A stretch of 64,000 nt of DNA from Thalassovita mangrovi (GTDB lineage Bacteria; Pseudomonadota; Alphaproteobacteria; Rhodobacterales; Rhodobacteraceae). The notes beneath the pieces were generated by a model. It was not told the DNA's origin and ran no database searches. It worked only from the letters and a program-made list of their open reading frames with translations. How positions within the stretch are numbered: the first letter of the stretch is position 1; each line of letters starts with the position of its first letter. Shown piece by piece: positions 1 to 7,603 of this stretch. The stretch lies in assembly GCF_009857745.1 (NCBI RefSeq), contig NZ_WWEN01000004.1, positions 124,001 to 188,000 on the forward strand, given 5' to 3'. A program made the position numbers and the translations under genes.

Positions 1-276
1 GGGGATCGCCAGGCTGTCGGGCTTTTGCGGTTCGCCGAACAGCCCGCCGCCTTGATCCATCGGCGTCGCCAGCAGGAAGCGCGCGATATGCCAGGCCAGC
101 GTCGCCTTGCCGACACCCTTGGGCCCGGTGATCAGCCAGCCGTGATGCAACCGGCCGGAATTGAACGCGTCCAGGAATGCGGCCTCGGCCTTGTGTTGAC
201 CGTATAGCTGCTTGGTTTCGCGCGGGTGCGGCGCGCCTTCGACGCGATCGGGTTCGGGAAGCAGTTCATCGGCCAT
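1..276 (-). CDS. holB: DNA polymerase III delta' subunit, 5' part only
   Basis: Clamp-loader delta' subunit of the replicative polymerase, cut by the window edge so only the first 92 residues are visible. The reading frame has MADELLPEPD at the start, a conserved H-HGWLI strand and a P-loop GPKGVGKAT at residues 51-59, followed by AWHIARFLL, which is the AAA+ module as found in alphaproteobacterial HolB. The start codon lies one base beyond the tmk stop, so tmk and holB are transcribed together. The tmk-holB order is very common in bacteria and supports the call. Confidence 0.85.
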   Translation of the reverse strand, partial: MADELLPEPDRVEGAPHPRETKQLYGQHKAEAAFLDAFNSGRLHHGWLITGPKGVGKATLAWHIARFLLATPMDQGGGLFGEPQKPDSLAIP

Positions 277-277
277 G

Positions 278-1039
278 TCAGAGCCGGTCCTCGACCTGTT
301 GCAACACATCCGCCGCGACGGCGTCGATATCGCGGCCGCCGTCGATGGTCAGGAAACGATCGGGGAATTCGGCGGCCAAGGCAAGGAAACCGTCGCGCAT
401 TTTTTCCTGCAGCGAAAGGCCGAAAGATTCGAAACGGTCTTCGTTTTGGAAATTGCTTGAGAGCACGTTAGTGTTTGCCTCCAGAAGATTAGTCTTCTCT
501 TTCGATCTGGGGACAGGCTGCGAATGTGAGAAACTCATTAATGTTTCCTCATTCACATCGGGGGGGGAAATAGGCTTCGGCTGAGCCAGCCGCTCCAAAC
601 TCCGACTGAGAGCGCATTTCGCTTCCATGTCGATCAGCACCGTCACGTCGGGTTCGCGCCCGATCATCAGCGCGTGCAGCTTGTCCACGTCTTCGCGCAG
701 ATCGCCGCGGCTCAGCCCCTGATACATCCGGGTGCTGTCGGCGAAACGGTCGCAGATGACGATCTTGCCCGCGTCCAGAGCGGGCTGGATGGTGCGTTCC
801 AAATGATCGCGCCGCGCTGCGGTGAACAGCAGGATTTCGGTTTCCGCCGACCAACGGTCGGGATCGCCCTGCAGAACCAGCGCGCGGATTTCCTCGGCCC
901 CCGGCGATCCGCCCGGTTCGCGGGTCAATACCACGTCATGGCCGCGCGCGCGCAGCGCCTCGGCAAGCAAGCGGGCCTGAGTGGATTTCCCAGACCCGTC
1001 GATGCCTTCGAAACTGATGAAAGTGCCGGTGGTGCTCAA
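278..1039 (-). CDS. tmk: Thymidylate kinase with an in-frame insert
   Basis: Phosphorylates dTMP to dTDP in the cytosol. The P-loop GIDGSGKST is at residues 12-20, TREPGG at 39-44 and the DRFADST motif at 97-103. The protein has 253 residues, whereas the family is normally about 205-215. The excess is a block at about residues 151-199, between the LID helix (SRSLERL) and the conserved EDRFESFGLSLQ segment. The block is Ser/Asn/Glu-rich and its DNA (about 445-586) is AT-rich, with a perfect hairpin AGAAGA-TTAG-TCTTCT at 483-498 and a run of eight G. The frame stays open, so the gene looks functional. The start is TTG at 1037-1039, overlapping the upstream stop (TTGA), which implies translational coupling. 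Confidence 0.9.
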   Translation of the reverse strand: MSTTGTFISFEGIDGSGKSTQARLLAEALRARGHDVVLTREPGGSPGAEEIRALVLQGDPDRWSAETEILLFTAARRDHLERTIQPALDAGKIVICDRFADSTRMYQGLSRGDLREDVDKLHALMIGREPDVTVLIDMEAKCALSRSLERLAQPKPISPPDVNEETLMSFSHSQPVPRSKEKTNLLEANTNVLSSNFQNEDRFESFGLSLQEKMRDGFLALAAEFPDRFLTIDGGRDIDAVAADVLQQVEDRL

Positions 1040-2205
1040 GAGGCGCCCTCGGGGCCTTGCGCCAGCTGGTGCAGCAGCGTGATCGCCGCTGTTTTGATCC
1101 GGGTCACGAAACCACCCGCCGCGACGTCACGATCGGCGACCAGCGGGAAGGAGGTTTCGTCCAGCCCTTCGGGTTTCAGGATCAGTTGACCGATTTCCTG
1201 GCCCTTGGCGATCGGTGCCTCGATCGGGCCCATGAAAACCACCTCGGCCTCCACCGCGTCACCGCCCAGGGCGGGCATCAGCGCGGACAGGTCCTCGGCC
1301 GGGGTCAGCCCGACGCGCGGTGCGCTGCCCATCCAGACATCGGCCTCGGCGATCACGGTTCCGGCCTTGGCGATCGGGCGCAGCACGAATTGGCGAAAGG
1401 CCCAGTTGACGATGGCCTCGGATTCCTCGGCCCGGGCGCGGGCGCTGTCGAGGCCGGAAATCACGAAGACGATGCGACGGTCGCCCTGCTTGGCCGACCC
1501 GACCAGGCCGTATCCGGCCTCTTCGGTGTGGCCGGTCTTTAGCCCGTCGGCGCCGATATTCAGCCCCAGCAGCGGGTTGCGGTTATGCACGTTTTGCGGC
1601 GCGCGGCCGTCGAAGGCGAATTCGCGTTCGGAAAACAGCGGGTAATATTGCGGGAAATCCTGGATCAGGTGGGACGCCAGCAGCGCCAGGTCGCGGGTCG
1701 ACATCCGGTGCCCGGCGGCGGGCCAGCCGTTGGCGTTGGCGAAGGTGGAATTGGTCATCCCCATCTTCTGCGCCCGCTGGGTCATGTAGCGGGCGAACCC
1801 GGCCTCGGTCCCGTCCGGCGACAGCGCCTCGGCGATTACCACGCAGGCGTCGTTGCCCGACAGCACGATGATGCCGCGCAACAGGTCCTCGACCCGCACC
1901 CGGTCGGTGGTGTCGAGGAACATGGTCGATCCGCCATAGCTCATCGCGTGTTCCGAAACCGGCAGCGTTTCATCCAGGTTCAGCCGCCCGTCGCGCAGCG
2001 CCTCGAAGGCGATGTAAAGCGTCATCAGCTTCGACATTGAGGCGGGCGGCAGCGGTGTGTCGGCATCCTTGTTCAACAGAACCGTGCCGGTGTTCAGATC
2101 GACGATATAGGCCGAACGGGCCTTGGTGTCGAAGGCCGAAACCGGCAGTGTCAGGATCAGGCTGGCCAGAACGGCGGCCAGCGCGGTTCGGATCATGCGA
2201 AACAT
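1036..2205 (-). CDS. D-alanyl-D-alanine carboxypeptidase (PBP5/6 type)
   Basis: Periplasmic serine carboxypeptidase (peptidase S11) that trims the terminal D-Ala from peptidoglycan stem peptides. The signal peptide ends near PVSAFD, and the three catalytic boxes are present: SMSK at residues 56-59, SGN at 116-118 and KTG at 223-225. The C-terminal PBP5-type domain follows. I chose the ATG at 2205 (MFRMIRTALAAV) over the longer open frame from 2235. GAAAGGA lies just upstream of it, the signal peptide then starts cleanly, and the longer form would overlap the upstream gene. The 3' end overlaps tmk by 4 bp. Confidence 0.93.
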   Translation of the reverse strand: MFRMIRTALAAVLASLILTLPVSAFDTKARSAYIVDLNTGTVLLNKDADTPLPPASMSKLMTLYIAFEALRDGRLNLDETLPVSEHAMSYGGSTMFLDTTDRVRVEDLLRGIIVLSGNDACVVIAEALSPDGTEAGFARYMTQRAQKMGMTNSTFANANGWPAAGHRMSTRDLALLASHLIQDFPQYYPLFSEREFAFDGRAPQNVHNRNPLLGLNIGADGLKTGHTEEAGYGLVGSAKQGDRRIVFVISGLDSARARAEESEAIVNWAFRQFVLRPIAKAGTVIAEADVWMGSAPRVGLTPAEDLSALMPALGGDAVEAEVVFMGPIEAPIAKGQEIGQLILKPEGLDETSFPLVADRDVAAGGFVTRIKTAAITLLHQLAQGPEGAS

Positions 2206-2218
2206 GCGGGTCCTTTCG

Positions 2219-3112
2219 TCAGTTGCGCACGGCATAGGCGTCGGTGAAGCCGCTCGCCTTGATCTTGTCCAGCAATGCGCTGCGTTCGGATTTGCTCGTC
2301 GCCGGGCCGACCAGAACGCGCCAATAGGTCTTGCCCTTCAGGCTCGATGTCTTGACCGTCGGGATCATGCCCGCGCGTTCCATCATCGCCGCGGCGCTCT
2401 GGGCGTTGGCTTCGACCGAGAAGATGCCGATCTGCAGATAGGGCTTGTCGAGCTTCGATACCTTGGCGGCCGGCTTCGGTTCGGGTTTCGGTTCAGGCTT
2501 CAGCACCACGTCGGGGGCGGCTTCGGCCTCGGCCTTGTCGATCGCGGCGCTGGCGGCGCTGACCGGGTCAAGCGGCGTGGCTTCGATTTCGGTGGGTGCG
2601 GCCATCGCCTCGGCGCTGCTGTCGGGGGCGGGTTCGGGGTCCTCGGCCACCTCTTCGCGGCGCAGCGCGGTGACGTTCAGCTCCACCGGCTTGCCCGCCA
2701 GCATGCCAAGCGCGGTGGCCGCGTCGGACGACACCTGGAAGCGCGGCCCGGGAATTTCGCGTTCGCGGCGGAACAGCGCGCCGATGACGAATTTGCCGTT
2801 GGCCTCGTTGCGGATGATCACCCGCTCGGGATCGGTCACGTCGGGATGCGCCACCCAGACGCCGCCCAGCGACGGCCGCCCGTCCCACAGACCGGCCTCG
2901 GATTTCTGGAACACGTCGGGGGCTTCGATGTCGCGCTCGATCAGCTTGACCGAACGGGCAGGGGCGGTTTCGGTCCCGTCCTGCGCTTTTTTCTGGAACA
3001 GGCTGAAATCGCCGCCATCGACGCAGCCGCTCAGCCCGAAGGCCAGGCCGGCCACCACAAGCCCCTGTTTGATATACAAGAATTTCCCCTGTCGATCTGC
3101 CGTGAAGAACAT
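2219..3112 (-). CDS. SPOR-domain lipoprotein
   Basis: Predicted envelope lipoprotein. The signal sequence ends in a lipobox LSGC with Cys30. A conserved middle part of about residues 80-170 (GLWDGRPSLGGVWVAHP..., FRREREIPGPRF) resembles the domain seen in RlpA-like septal proteins. A Pro/Ala/Glu-rich linker follows, then a C-terminal SPOR domain (about 221-297: YLQIGIFSVEANAQSAA ... WRVLVGP). SPOR domains bind denuded glycan at the division septum, so a role near the septum together with the downstream carboxypeptidase is likely. It sits 13 bp upstream of that gene in the same operon. Lytic activity is not shown by the sequence. Confidence 0.8.
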   Translation of the reverse strand: MFFTADRQGKFLYIKQGLVVAGLAFGLSGCVDGGDFSLFQKKAQDGTETAPARSVKLIERDIEAPDVFQKSEAGLWDGRPSLGGVWVAHPDVTDPERVIIRNEANGKFVIGALFRREREIPGPRFQVSSDAATALGMLAGKPVELNVTALRREEVAEDPEPAPDSSAEAMAAPTEIEATPLDPVSAASAAIDKAEAEAAPDVVLKPEPKPEPKPAAKVSKLDKPYLQIGIFSVEANAQSAAAMMERAGMIPTVKTSSLKGKTYWRVLVGPATSKSERSALLDKIKASGFTDAYAVRN

Positions 3113-3324
3113 ATCTGTCTCTCGCCTTTGTTCTGCGCCCGGCGGACCTGATGCCGGTTGTCCGGTCTGTTATTCGCGGTCCGGGGCGAACACCTCGGGC
3201 GCAGCTTAACCCCATGTGGGCAACAAGGAAAGTAACAGGAGCCGGATCGGCGGATTTTCCCTCGCCGCGGCGTTTCGAGAGGGGCCTTTCAGAATCATTG
3301 CGACCCGTTTAAGCCGGTCGGACC

Positions 3325-3414
3325 GGAGGAGTGGCAGAGTGGTTGAATGCACCGGTCTTGAAAACCGACGTAGGTGAAAGTCTACCGTGGGTTCGAATCC
3401 CACCTCCTCCGCCA
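3325..3414 (+). tRNA. tRNA-Ser (anticodon TGA)
   Basis: A class II tRNA of 90 nt with CCA encoded. The acceptor stem GGAGGAG (3325-3331) pairs with CTCCTCC (3404-3410), with discriminator G3411 and CCA 3412-3414. The anticodon stem-loop is CCGGT-CTTGAAA-ACCGG with TGA in the loop. A long variable arm and GTTCGAATC in the T loop fit tRNA-Ser. Its last 14 bases recur exactly at 21489-21502. Confidence 0.97.
3401..3414 (+). repeat. 14-bp direct repeat, left copy (tRNA-Ser 3' end)
   Basis: CACCTCCTCCGCCA forms the 3' end of the tRNA and is repeated without mismatch, in the same orientation, at 21489-21502. A tRNA 3' end is the usual target of tyrosine recombinases, so this may be one half of an attachment-site pair. 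No integrase gene is visible in the intervening 18 kb. Confidence 0.6.
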
Positions 3415-3635
3415 CTGCCCTTTTTCAATTAAATTAGATACTTAATGGATGGTTGAAACGCCTTGTTGGGCCCGTTGTTGGGTCTAATGTTGGATAATTT
3501 GATGGCTGTTGCGAATCTTGTTCGGTCTGCGGTGTAGGTGACTGCTTACCAAACGATGATTGGGAACAGGTCCGTTGCCATCGACAACGTGCGCAAGCTT
3601 GCTACGATACGCAACAACTCAGAGGAGGCCGCCTG

Positions 3636-4694
3636 ATGGGTCTGCGTTTCATTTTCATGCTCACCCGAAACGACAAGACCGTCACCGATGCCATGACGCA
3701 CCTGGAAACGGCGCTGTCACTGGGCGTGCGCCACATCGGATTCAAGGATGTCGGTCTGCCGGTCGAGGAGTTGAGAGCGCTGAACAAGGCGATTCAGGCC
3801 AAGGGGGCTACGTCCTATCTCGAAGTCGTCTCGCTCGATCGGGATAGCGAAGTTGCATCGGCACGCGCGGCGGTCGAGATAGGTGTGGATATCCTTCTCG
3901 GCGGCACGCGTGTCGATGATGTTCTGCCGGTGCTGGCGGGCAGCGGGCTCGAATATTACCCCTTCCCTGGAAAAATCACCGGGCATCCGAGTGTGCTGGA
4001 AGGCACCATCGAGGAGATCGTAGCGAACGCACGGGATCTTGCCTCCCGGAATGGCGTGCATGGCCTTGATCTACTCGCCTATCGTTCACCGGATCAGAAC
4101 GTGCCTGAGTTGATCGAGGCAGTCTGCGACGCCGCAGGCAAGCCTGTTATCGTCGCGGGTTCCATCGCGGATAAGGATCGCATCGCCGCCGTTCACGGGG
4201 CCGGAGCGGCCGGATTCACCATCGGCACGGCTGCGCTGGACGAGGAATACCCGGCCGACGGCAGAGGACTGGAAGCCCAACTCACCGCTATTCTTCGGGA
4301 TGTTGCCAATCTCAACGGGCATCTGTCGCCCTTTGGAAAGAAAGGGCTCGATGCGGCCTTTACTACGCTTTCGGAAACCTGGTCGCCGCGTGTCGTCGGT
4401 CAGGTGAACAACATGCAAATCAAGCTCGCGAAACTTGAAGGAGCCTCCACCTGGCATTTCCACGAACATGACGATGAGCTTTTTCTTGTCCATGACGGGC
4501 GACTTCTGATGCGGTTCCGTGACCGTGAGGAGGTGATCGAAGCAGGCGAGTTTATCGTCGTCCCGCATGGCGTCGAGCATTGCCCCGTCGCGCTCACAGA
4601 AACCTGCGAGGTGGTTCTGCTGGCGCCTGCCACAGGCGTGAACACCGGCACCGCTATCGATAAGCATCGCGTGGGGGAACTGGCGATCATTTGA
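3636..4694 (+). CDS. TIM-barrel-like protein fused to a C-terminal cupin
   Basis: Of unknown function. Residues 1-225 alternate strands and helices like a small TIM barrel: FIFMLTRND, HIGFKDVGLP, YLEVVSLD, GVDILLGGTR, GLDLLAYR, PVIVAGSI and GAAGFTIGTAAL. The last of these resembles the phosphate-binding end of HisA/TrpF-type barrels. Residues 260-335 are a cupin, with H274-x-H276-x-H278 and E281 in the first motif and HGVEH (311-315) in the second, so a metal site is likely. A strong GAGGAGG precedes the ATG. The gene stands alone just after tRNA-Ser, with no operon partner to suggest a pathway. Each half may also exist as a separate protein; I cannot name a substrate. Confidence 0.7.
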   Translation: MGLRFIFMLTRNDKTVTDAMTHLETALSLGVRHIGFKDVGLPVEELRALNKAIQAKGATSYLEVVSLDRDSEVASARAAVEIGVDILLGGTRVDDVLPVLAGSGLEYYPFPGKITGHPSVLEGTIEEIVANARDLASRNGVHGLDLLAYRSPDQNVPELIEAVCDAAGKPVIVAGSIADKDRIAAVHGAGAAGFTIGTAALDEEYPADGRGLEAQLTAILRDVANLNGHLSPFGKKGLDAAFTTLSETWSPRVVGQVNNMQIKLAKLEGASTWHFHEHDDELFLVHDGRLLMRFRDREEVIEAGEFIVVPHGVEHCPVALTETCEVVLLAPATGVNTGTAIDKHRVGELAII

Positions 4695-5132
4695 ACTATT
4701 GAACGGAAGCACCGATAGGGACGGAAGCATTATGCGCCACGTATTCTTTGCCATAGGCATCCAATAGGCGGTCAAAGGTGACGCGGACATAGCAGCCGTT
4801 CAAACAACTTGCAGAATCTTCCACAAAGGGCTTGAAGCCGCCCTTCGCTGCAGCATGTGCCAGAGGCAGCAATGCGCTGGTTACCGCATTTGAAAAGGCG
4901 AGGTCACTGAGCGGGGCTGAATGGCGCTTCCGGCCCTCTGCGGACATTCAAACCTAGTGCGGGGCTTGACCGGCCCCAACCCTGAACTGCTATTAAACAT
5001 GGCGCTGTGACATGATCTGCGCCTATGAGAAACGCCTTCGCTCCTCCGTATCTTCTCGACTTGTTACGCCACGGATTCTGGAGTTGAGGTTGATTGATCG
5101 CGGGAAGGTTCCAAAAACTTGAACTGATCTCG
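4695..5132. other. 438-bp stretch without a supported gene
   Basis: It lies between the 3' ends of the convergent cupin gene and reverse transcriptase gene. An 83-codon frame on the minus strand (4696-4947) has no recognisable domain and no good ribosome-binding site, so it is left uncalled; it could be a relic. No clear terminator was found. Composition becomes more AT-rich towards the reverse transcriptase. Confidence 0.5.
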
Positions 5133-6152
5133 CTAAAAGAACGACGCCCGTATTTCAAGCATTCTTGAATGGGCGTCACTCCAATACGGCTCATTCTTAT
5201 GAATTGACTTTACGTAGGACAGCATTCCTATCACTTCTTCAAGTCGAACTCTTGGGTTCGCAGCATTCACTTCCCTGGCGTGCCCATGAATTCCAAACTT
5301 CTGAATAAAATAACATTCCTGACGTAGCCTCCGGCGATAATCCTGCGGCACCGAAATCTTCTCGTTGACAACAAGACCAGTAACATCTTGGCGGACGTGT
5401 GGTAGCAGAACACGTGTCTTTCTTGCATTGACAGATAGACCAATTTTTGAAAGCTGCTTATCTACCAGCCTAATTTGAGCGTCGGTGTCGAAATCACTGC
5501 CGGAGAATGTAAGATCATCTGCGTACCTTGTGTATCTAACTTTGCTCTCTTTACATGCATTAAAGACAGCATCATCAAATGTTTTCATATAAATGTTGGC
5601 AAGCGCACCACTCGTCGGCGCGCCTTGGGGAAGGGAGCCGTGCAAACTTGCAGTCATCGAAAGAAGCTTAGAGAGTCGCTTCGAGTATCCAAGACCTTTA
5701 AAGATGAGGAATGCAGAGTGCTCTTCAATTGAGCCAAAGAAATTTTTCACATCAACCTTTAGGACAACTCTTTGCTTTCTGTGAAAGCGAGCATTGTCAA
5801 AGATCGAATTCCCCTTCCGATAGGCCTTTGCTGAAGCGTGGAGCGGCACCGAGTTTAGAATATTATCTAAAGTCCATCGCTGAAGAAAGGCAAGAGAGGG
5901 AAGCGGAGCATCGATTCTCCTGCGGCCACCAGACTTCTTTGGTATATCAAAGCTTCTGTAATAGCTCTCCTGACTATTAGACATCGCATAAAGCGCTTCA
6001 AGCCTAATATTTGTGATATGCGAAAGGTGTTCCGGTGAAAAAATGACAGGAAGCCCTTTATCAATGAGGCGCTGGGCGTATTTCTCCACCGCCTCCCTCT
6101 CGGCAATTCCAATTTTTCCACCAAACTCAAAATTGTCAGACAGTAAGCTCAT
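5133..6152 (-). CDS. Retron reverse transcriptase
   Basis: Synthesises msDNA from the adjacent msr-msd RNA. The 339 residues fit the retron RT length. Visible motifs are the retron-specific NAXXH (NARFH, residues 120-124), the first catalytic Asp in LKVDVKNFF (D134), SLPQGAPTSGALAN (173-186), the YADD active site (210-213), and the VTG motif (257-259) associated with retron RTs and recognition of the priming RNA. It is neither group II intron-like (no maturase domain) nor DGR-like. It is the last gene of an AT-rich operon after a PRTase-like gene and a winged-helix gene, with a structured RNA region directly upstream. The ATG at 6152 gives MSLLSDNFEF. Confidence 0.93.
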   Translation of the reverse strand: MSLLSDNFEFGGKIGIAEREAVEKYAQRLIDKGLPVIFSPEHLSHITNIRLEALYAMSNSQESYYRSFDIPKKSGGRRRIDAPLPSLAFLQRWTLDNILNSVPLHASAKAYRKGNSIFDNARFHRKQRVVLKVDVKNFFGSIEEHSAFLIFKGLGYSKRLSKLLSMTASLHGSLPQGAPTSGALANIYMKTFDDAVFNACKESKVRYTRYADDLTFSGSDFDTDAQIRLVDKQLSKIGLSVNARKTRVLLPHVRQDVTGLVVNEKISVPQDYRRRLRQECYFIQKFGIHGHAREVNAANPRVRLEEVIGMLSYVKSIHKNEPYWSDAHSRMLEIRASFF

Positions 6153-6160
6153 AGTAGACC

Positions 6161-6363
6161 GCTCTCGTGGTTACCAAAATCACTGAAATTAATCTGGATT
6201 AATTTCAGATGGAGGACGTAAGGACGACATCGCCTTCGCGGTTCTTTGCTCCTGCGAAGCATCGCGAAGGCGATGGCTCGTACTAGGTCCGATCTAAGAG
6301 ACGCGACTCGCGACTCCGACAGTCGACTAGCGTCAACCGTCAGTACTAACCTCACGAAAGAGC
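6161..6363 (-). ncRNA. Retron msr-msd RNA (predicted)
   Basis: This region sits directly upstream of the RT on the same strand. The ends pair as a1/a2: a1 on the minus strand (6363-6347) is GCTCTTTCGTGAGGTTA, and the plus strand at 6161-6173 reads GCTCTCGTGGTTA, giving 13 pairs with two 2-nt bulges. The G at 6346 after a1 is a candidate branch guanosine. An msr hairpin has outer arms 6330-6334/6300-6304 and an inner stem 6321-6325/6311-6315. The msd is a perfect 13-bp stem 6263-6275/6228-6240 with a 22-nt loop. A second, AT-rich 12-bp hairpin (6183-6208) lies before a2. The RNA start overlaps the end of the winged-helix gene. Exact ends need experiment. Confidence 0.75.
6183..6208. repeat. 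Perfect 12-bp inverted repeat in the retron RNA
   Basis: CTGAAATTAATC, a TG loop, then GATTAATTTCAG. It lies between the msd stem and the a2 sequence, 31 bp upstream of the RT start codon. It may be part of the msd, a stop signal for reverse transcription, or a structure affecting RT translation. Confidence 0.8.
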
Positions 6364-6683
6364 TCCTTCGCTAGAGAGCGATCAACTATGAACTTTCCCT
6401 TGTCTTTCCTCATTGTGAAAATCGATCTATCCATGCGTATCATGCTTGGTACGCGGCCACCAGCCAACTTCTTGAGCGCTGCGAAGCCTACATCTGTAAG
6501 CACGTATTCTTCATCCTCCACGACAATCAGCTTTGATTGGATCAGAGAAGTGAATTCTGCCTGCACCCAAGATGCACCGATTGCGAACACACTACGCGGC
6601 AGCTCTTGTCGATAGTAGACTGACCGCAACATGTCGAGCCTTGTCCTTTTCAACTTCGCGGGCGAGGGAACGGTGCGGGCCAT
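6333..6683 (-). CDS. Retron-associated winged-helix protein
   Basis: A 116-residue protein. Its core (SVFAIGASWVQAEFTSLIQSKLIVVEDEEYVLTDVGFAALKKL) has the helix-turn-helix plus wing pattern of a winged-helix domain, here probably DNA- or complex-binding. It belongs to the PRTase/wHTH/RT organisation described for type III retrons. The ATG at 6683 follows TCAAGGAAAG; a longer frame to 6704 is less likely. It overlaps the PRTase gene by 34 bp at its start, and its last 10 codons contain the a1 part of the retron RNA, so coding and RNA functions share bases. Confidence 0.75.
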   Translation of the reverse strand: MARTVPSPAKLKRTRLDMLRSVYYRQELPRSVFAIGASWVQAEFTSLIQSKLIVVEDEEYVLTDVGFAALKKLAGGRVPSMIRMDRSIFTMRKDKGKFIVDRSLAKELFREVSTDG

Positions 6684-7603
6684 TTTTTCTTTCCTTGAAA
6701 CCAAAATATTGGAAGGGTGTTGTTCGGTGTCTTCTTTAAAGACACCGTTGCTTCCGACTGCCCATAACCACGCTTGTAATCGTCGTGGCAGCCGACCCTA
6801 AGCTCTATTCCATCGTAGATTTCGTATACTTCTTGAGCTGGGCGGCCGCTAAGAGCTATGAGCGCCTGAATGGATTTTGGCCTCTCATGCACAGAAAAGA
6901 CACTGAAGCCATTTTTTTCTAAGTTTAATTTTCCTTCTTGCTGGATCGCAATAGTAGCAACGAGGTCAACTTCCTTTTTGAAACCGGATTCTTCAAGGTG
7001 TTTGCTCATATCTAGAAACTGATTGCCCGTACCAATGAAATCGTCAACTAGCACCTTGAAGCCGTCAAAATTCTGAAATCGATCGCTTTTGGGGTCTTCG
7101 CAAAAGGTAAATTTAGTTCCATCAAAGTAATGAATGCTACTATTCATGTCGAAGGTTAGCGCAGCGCCGCTTTTTACCTTTGTGGCCGTATAATCTTTAA
7201 CGGCCGAAATAGCTATTGCGCGACCTTTTGACCGCTCTGTAATCTCCTTAAGCAGTTCAATTATGATATAACTGTAGTCCTTAATGACTAAGTAATTCTC
7301 CAGAAGATCTGAAGTTATTTTGCGCTCCGGTGAACTCATTGGGGAGACAAGCTCGATAATAATGTCCAGCATTGTCTTGCCATCAGGCCTCACGCCGTCA
7401 TACGCATCCCAATTTTTGCTCGAGACAATGTTTCCAAGCCTATCGAATTCTTTTGCATCCATGGTGTATTTGATACTGCCCCAAAGTTTCGACGTTCCGA
7501 GCCGTAGATAAGCTATTTTTTCGCTTGCGCGAAAGAACCTTAGAAAGTTCGCTTTGGTTTCGCAAGTGTATTGCACTAACTCCTTGAAGCGGTGGATCGA
7601 CAA
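6650..7603 (-). CDS. Phosphoribosyltransferase-like retron effector
   Basis: A 317-residue PRTase-fold protein. The PRPP-binding loop VLVDDFIGTGNQ is at residues 184-195. The C-terminal block SEATVSLKKTPNNTLPIFWFQ is typical of the PRTase-like proteins found in bacterial conflict systems next to a winged-helix partner. In type III retrons such a protein is the presumed toxic effector held in check by msDNA and the RT. The start is TTG at 7603, since a TAG stop lies in frame a few codons upstream and no earlier start is possible. It is strongly AT-rich compared with the flanks. The N-terminal 60 residues show no known motif and could be truncated. Confidence 0.8.
   Translation of the reverse strand: MSIHRFKELVQYTCETKANFLRFFRASEKIAYLRLGTSKLWGSIKYTMDAKEFDRLGNIVSSKNWDAYDGVRPDGKTMLDIIIELVSPMSSPERKITSDLLENYLVIKDYSYIIIELLKEITERSKGRAIAISAVKDYTATKVKSGAALTFDMNSSIHYFDGTKFTFCEDPKSDRFQNFDGFKVLVDDFIGTGNQFLDMSKHLEESGFKKEVDLVATIAIQQEGKLNLEKNGFSVFSVHERPKSIQALIALSGRPAQEVYEIYDGIELRVGCHDDYKRGYGQSEATVSLKKTPNNTLPIFWFQGKKKWPAPFPRPRS

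Noticed and set aside
560-567. Run of eight G in tmk taken as a frameshift
   Set aside because: The frame continues into the conserved EDRFE segment and C-terminus, so the length as given is in frame.
4696-4947. 83-codon frame after the cupin gene
   Set aside because: No recognisable domain, no ribosome-binding site; at best a relic.
5133-6152. Diversity-generating retroelement or group II intron RT
   Set aside because: No template/variable repeat, no accessory Avd-like gene and no maturase domain; NAXXH and VTG motifs indicate a retron.
6149-6355. 68-codon frame on the minus strand between winged-helix and RT genes
   Set aside because: It lies over the predicted retron RNA, has no ribosome-binding site and its residues follow the hairpin arms.
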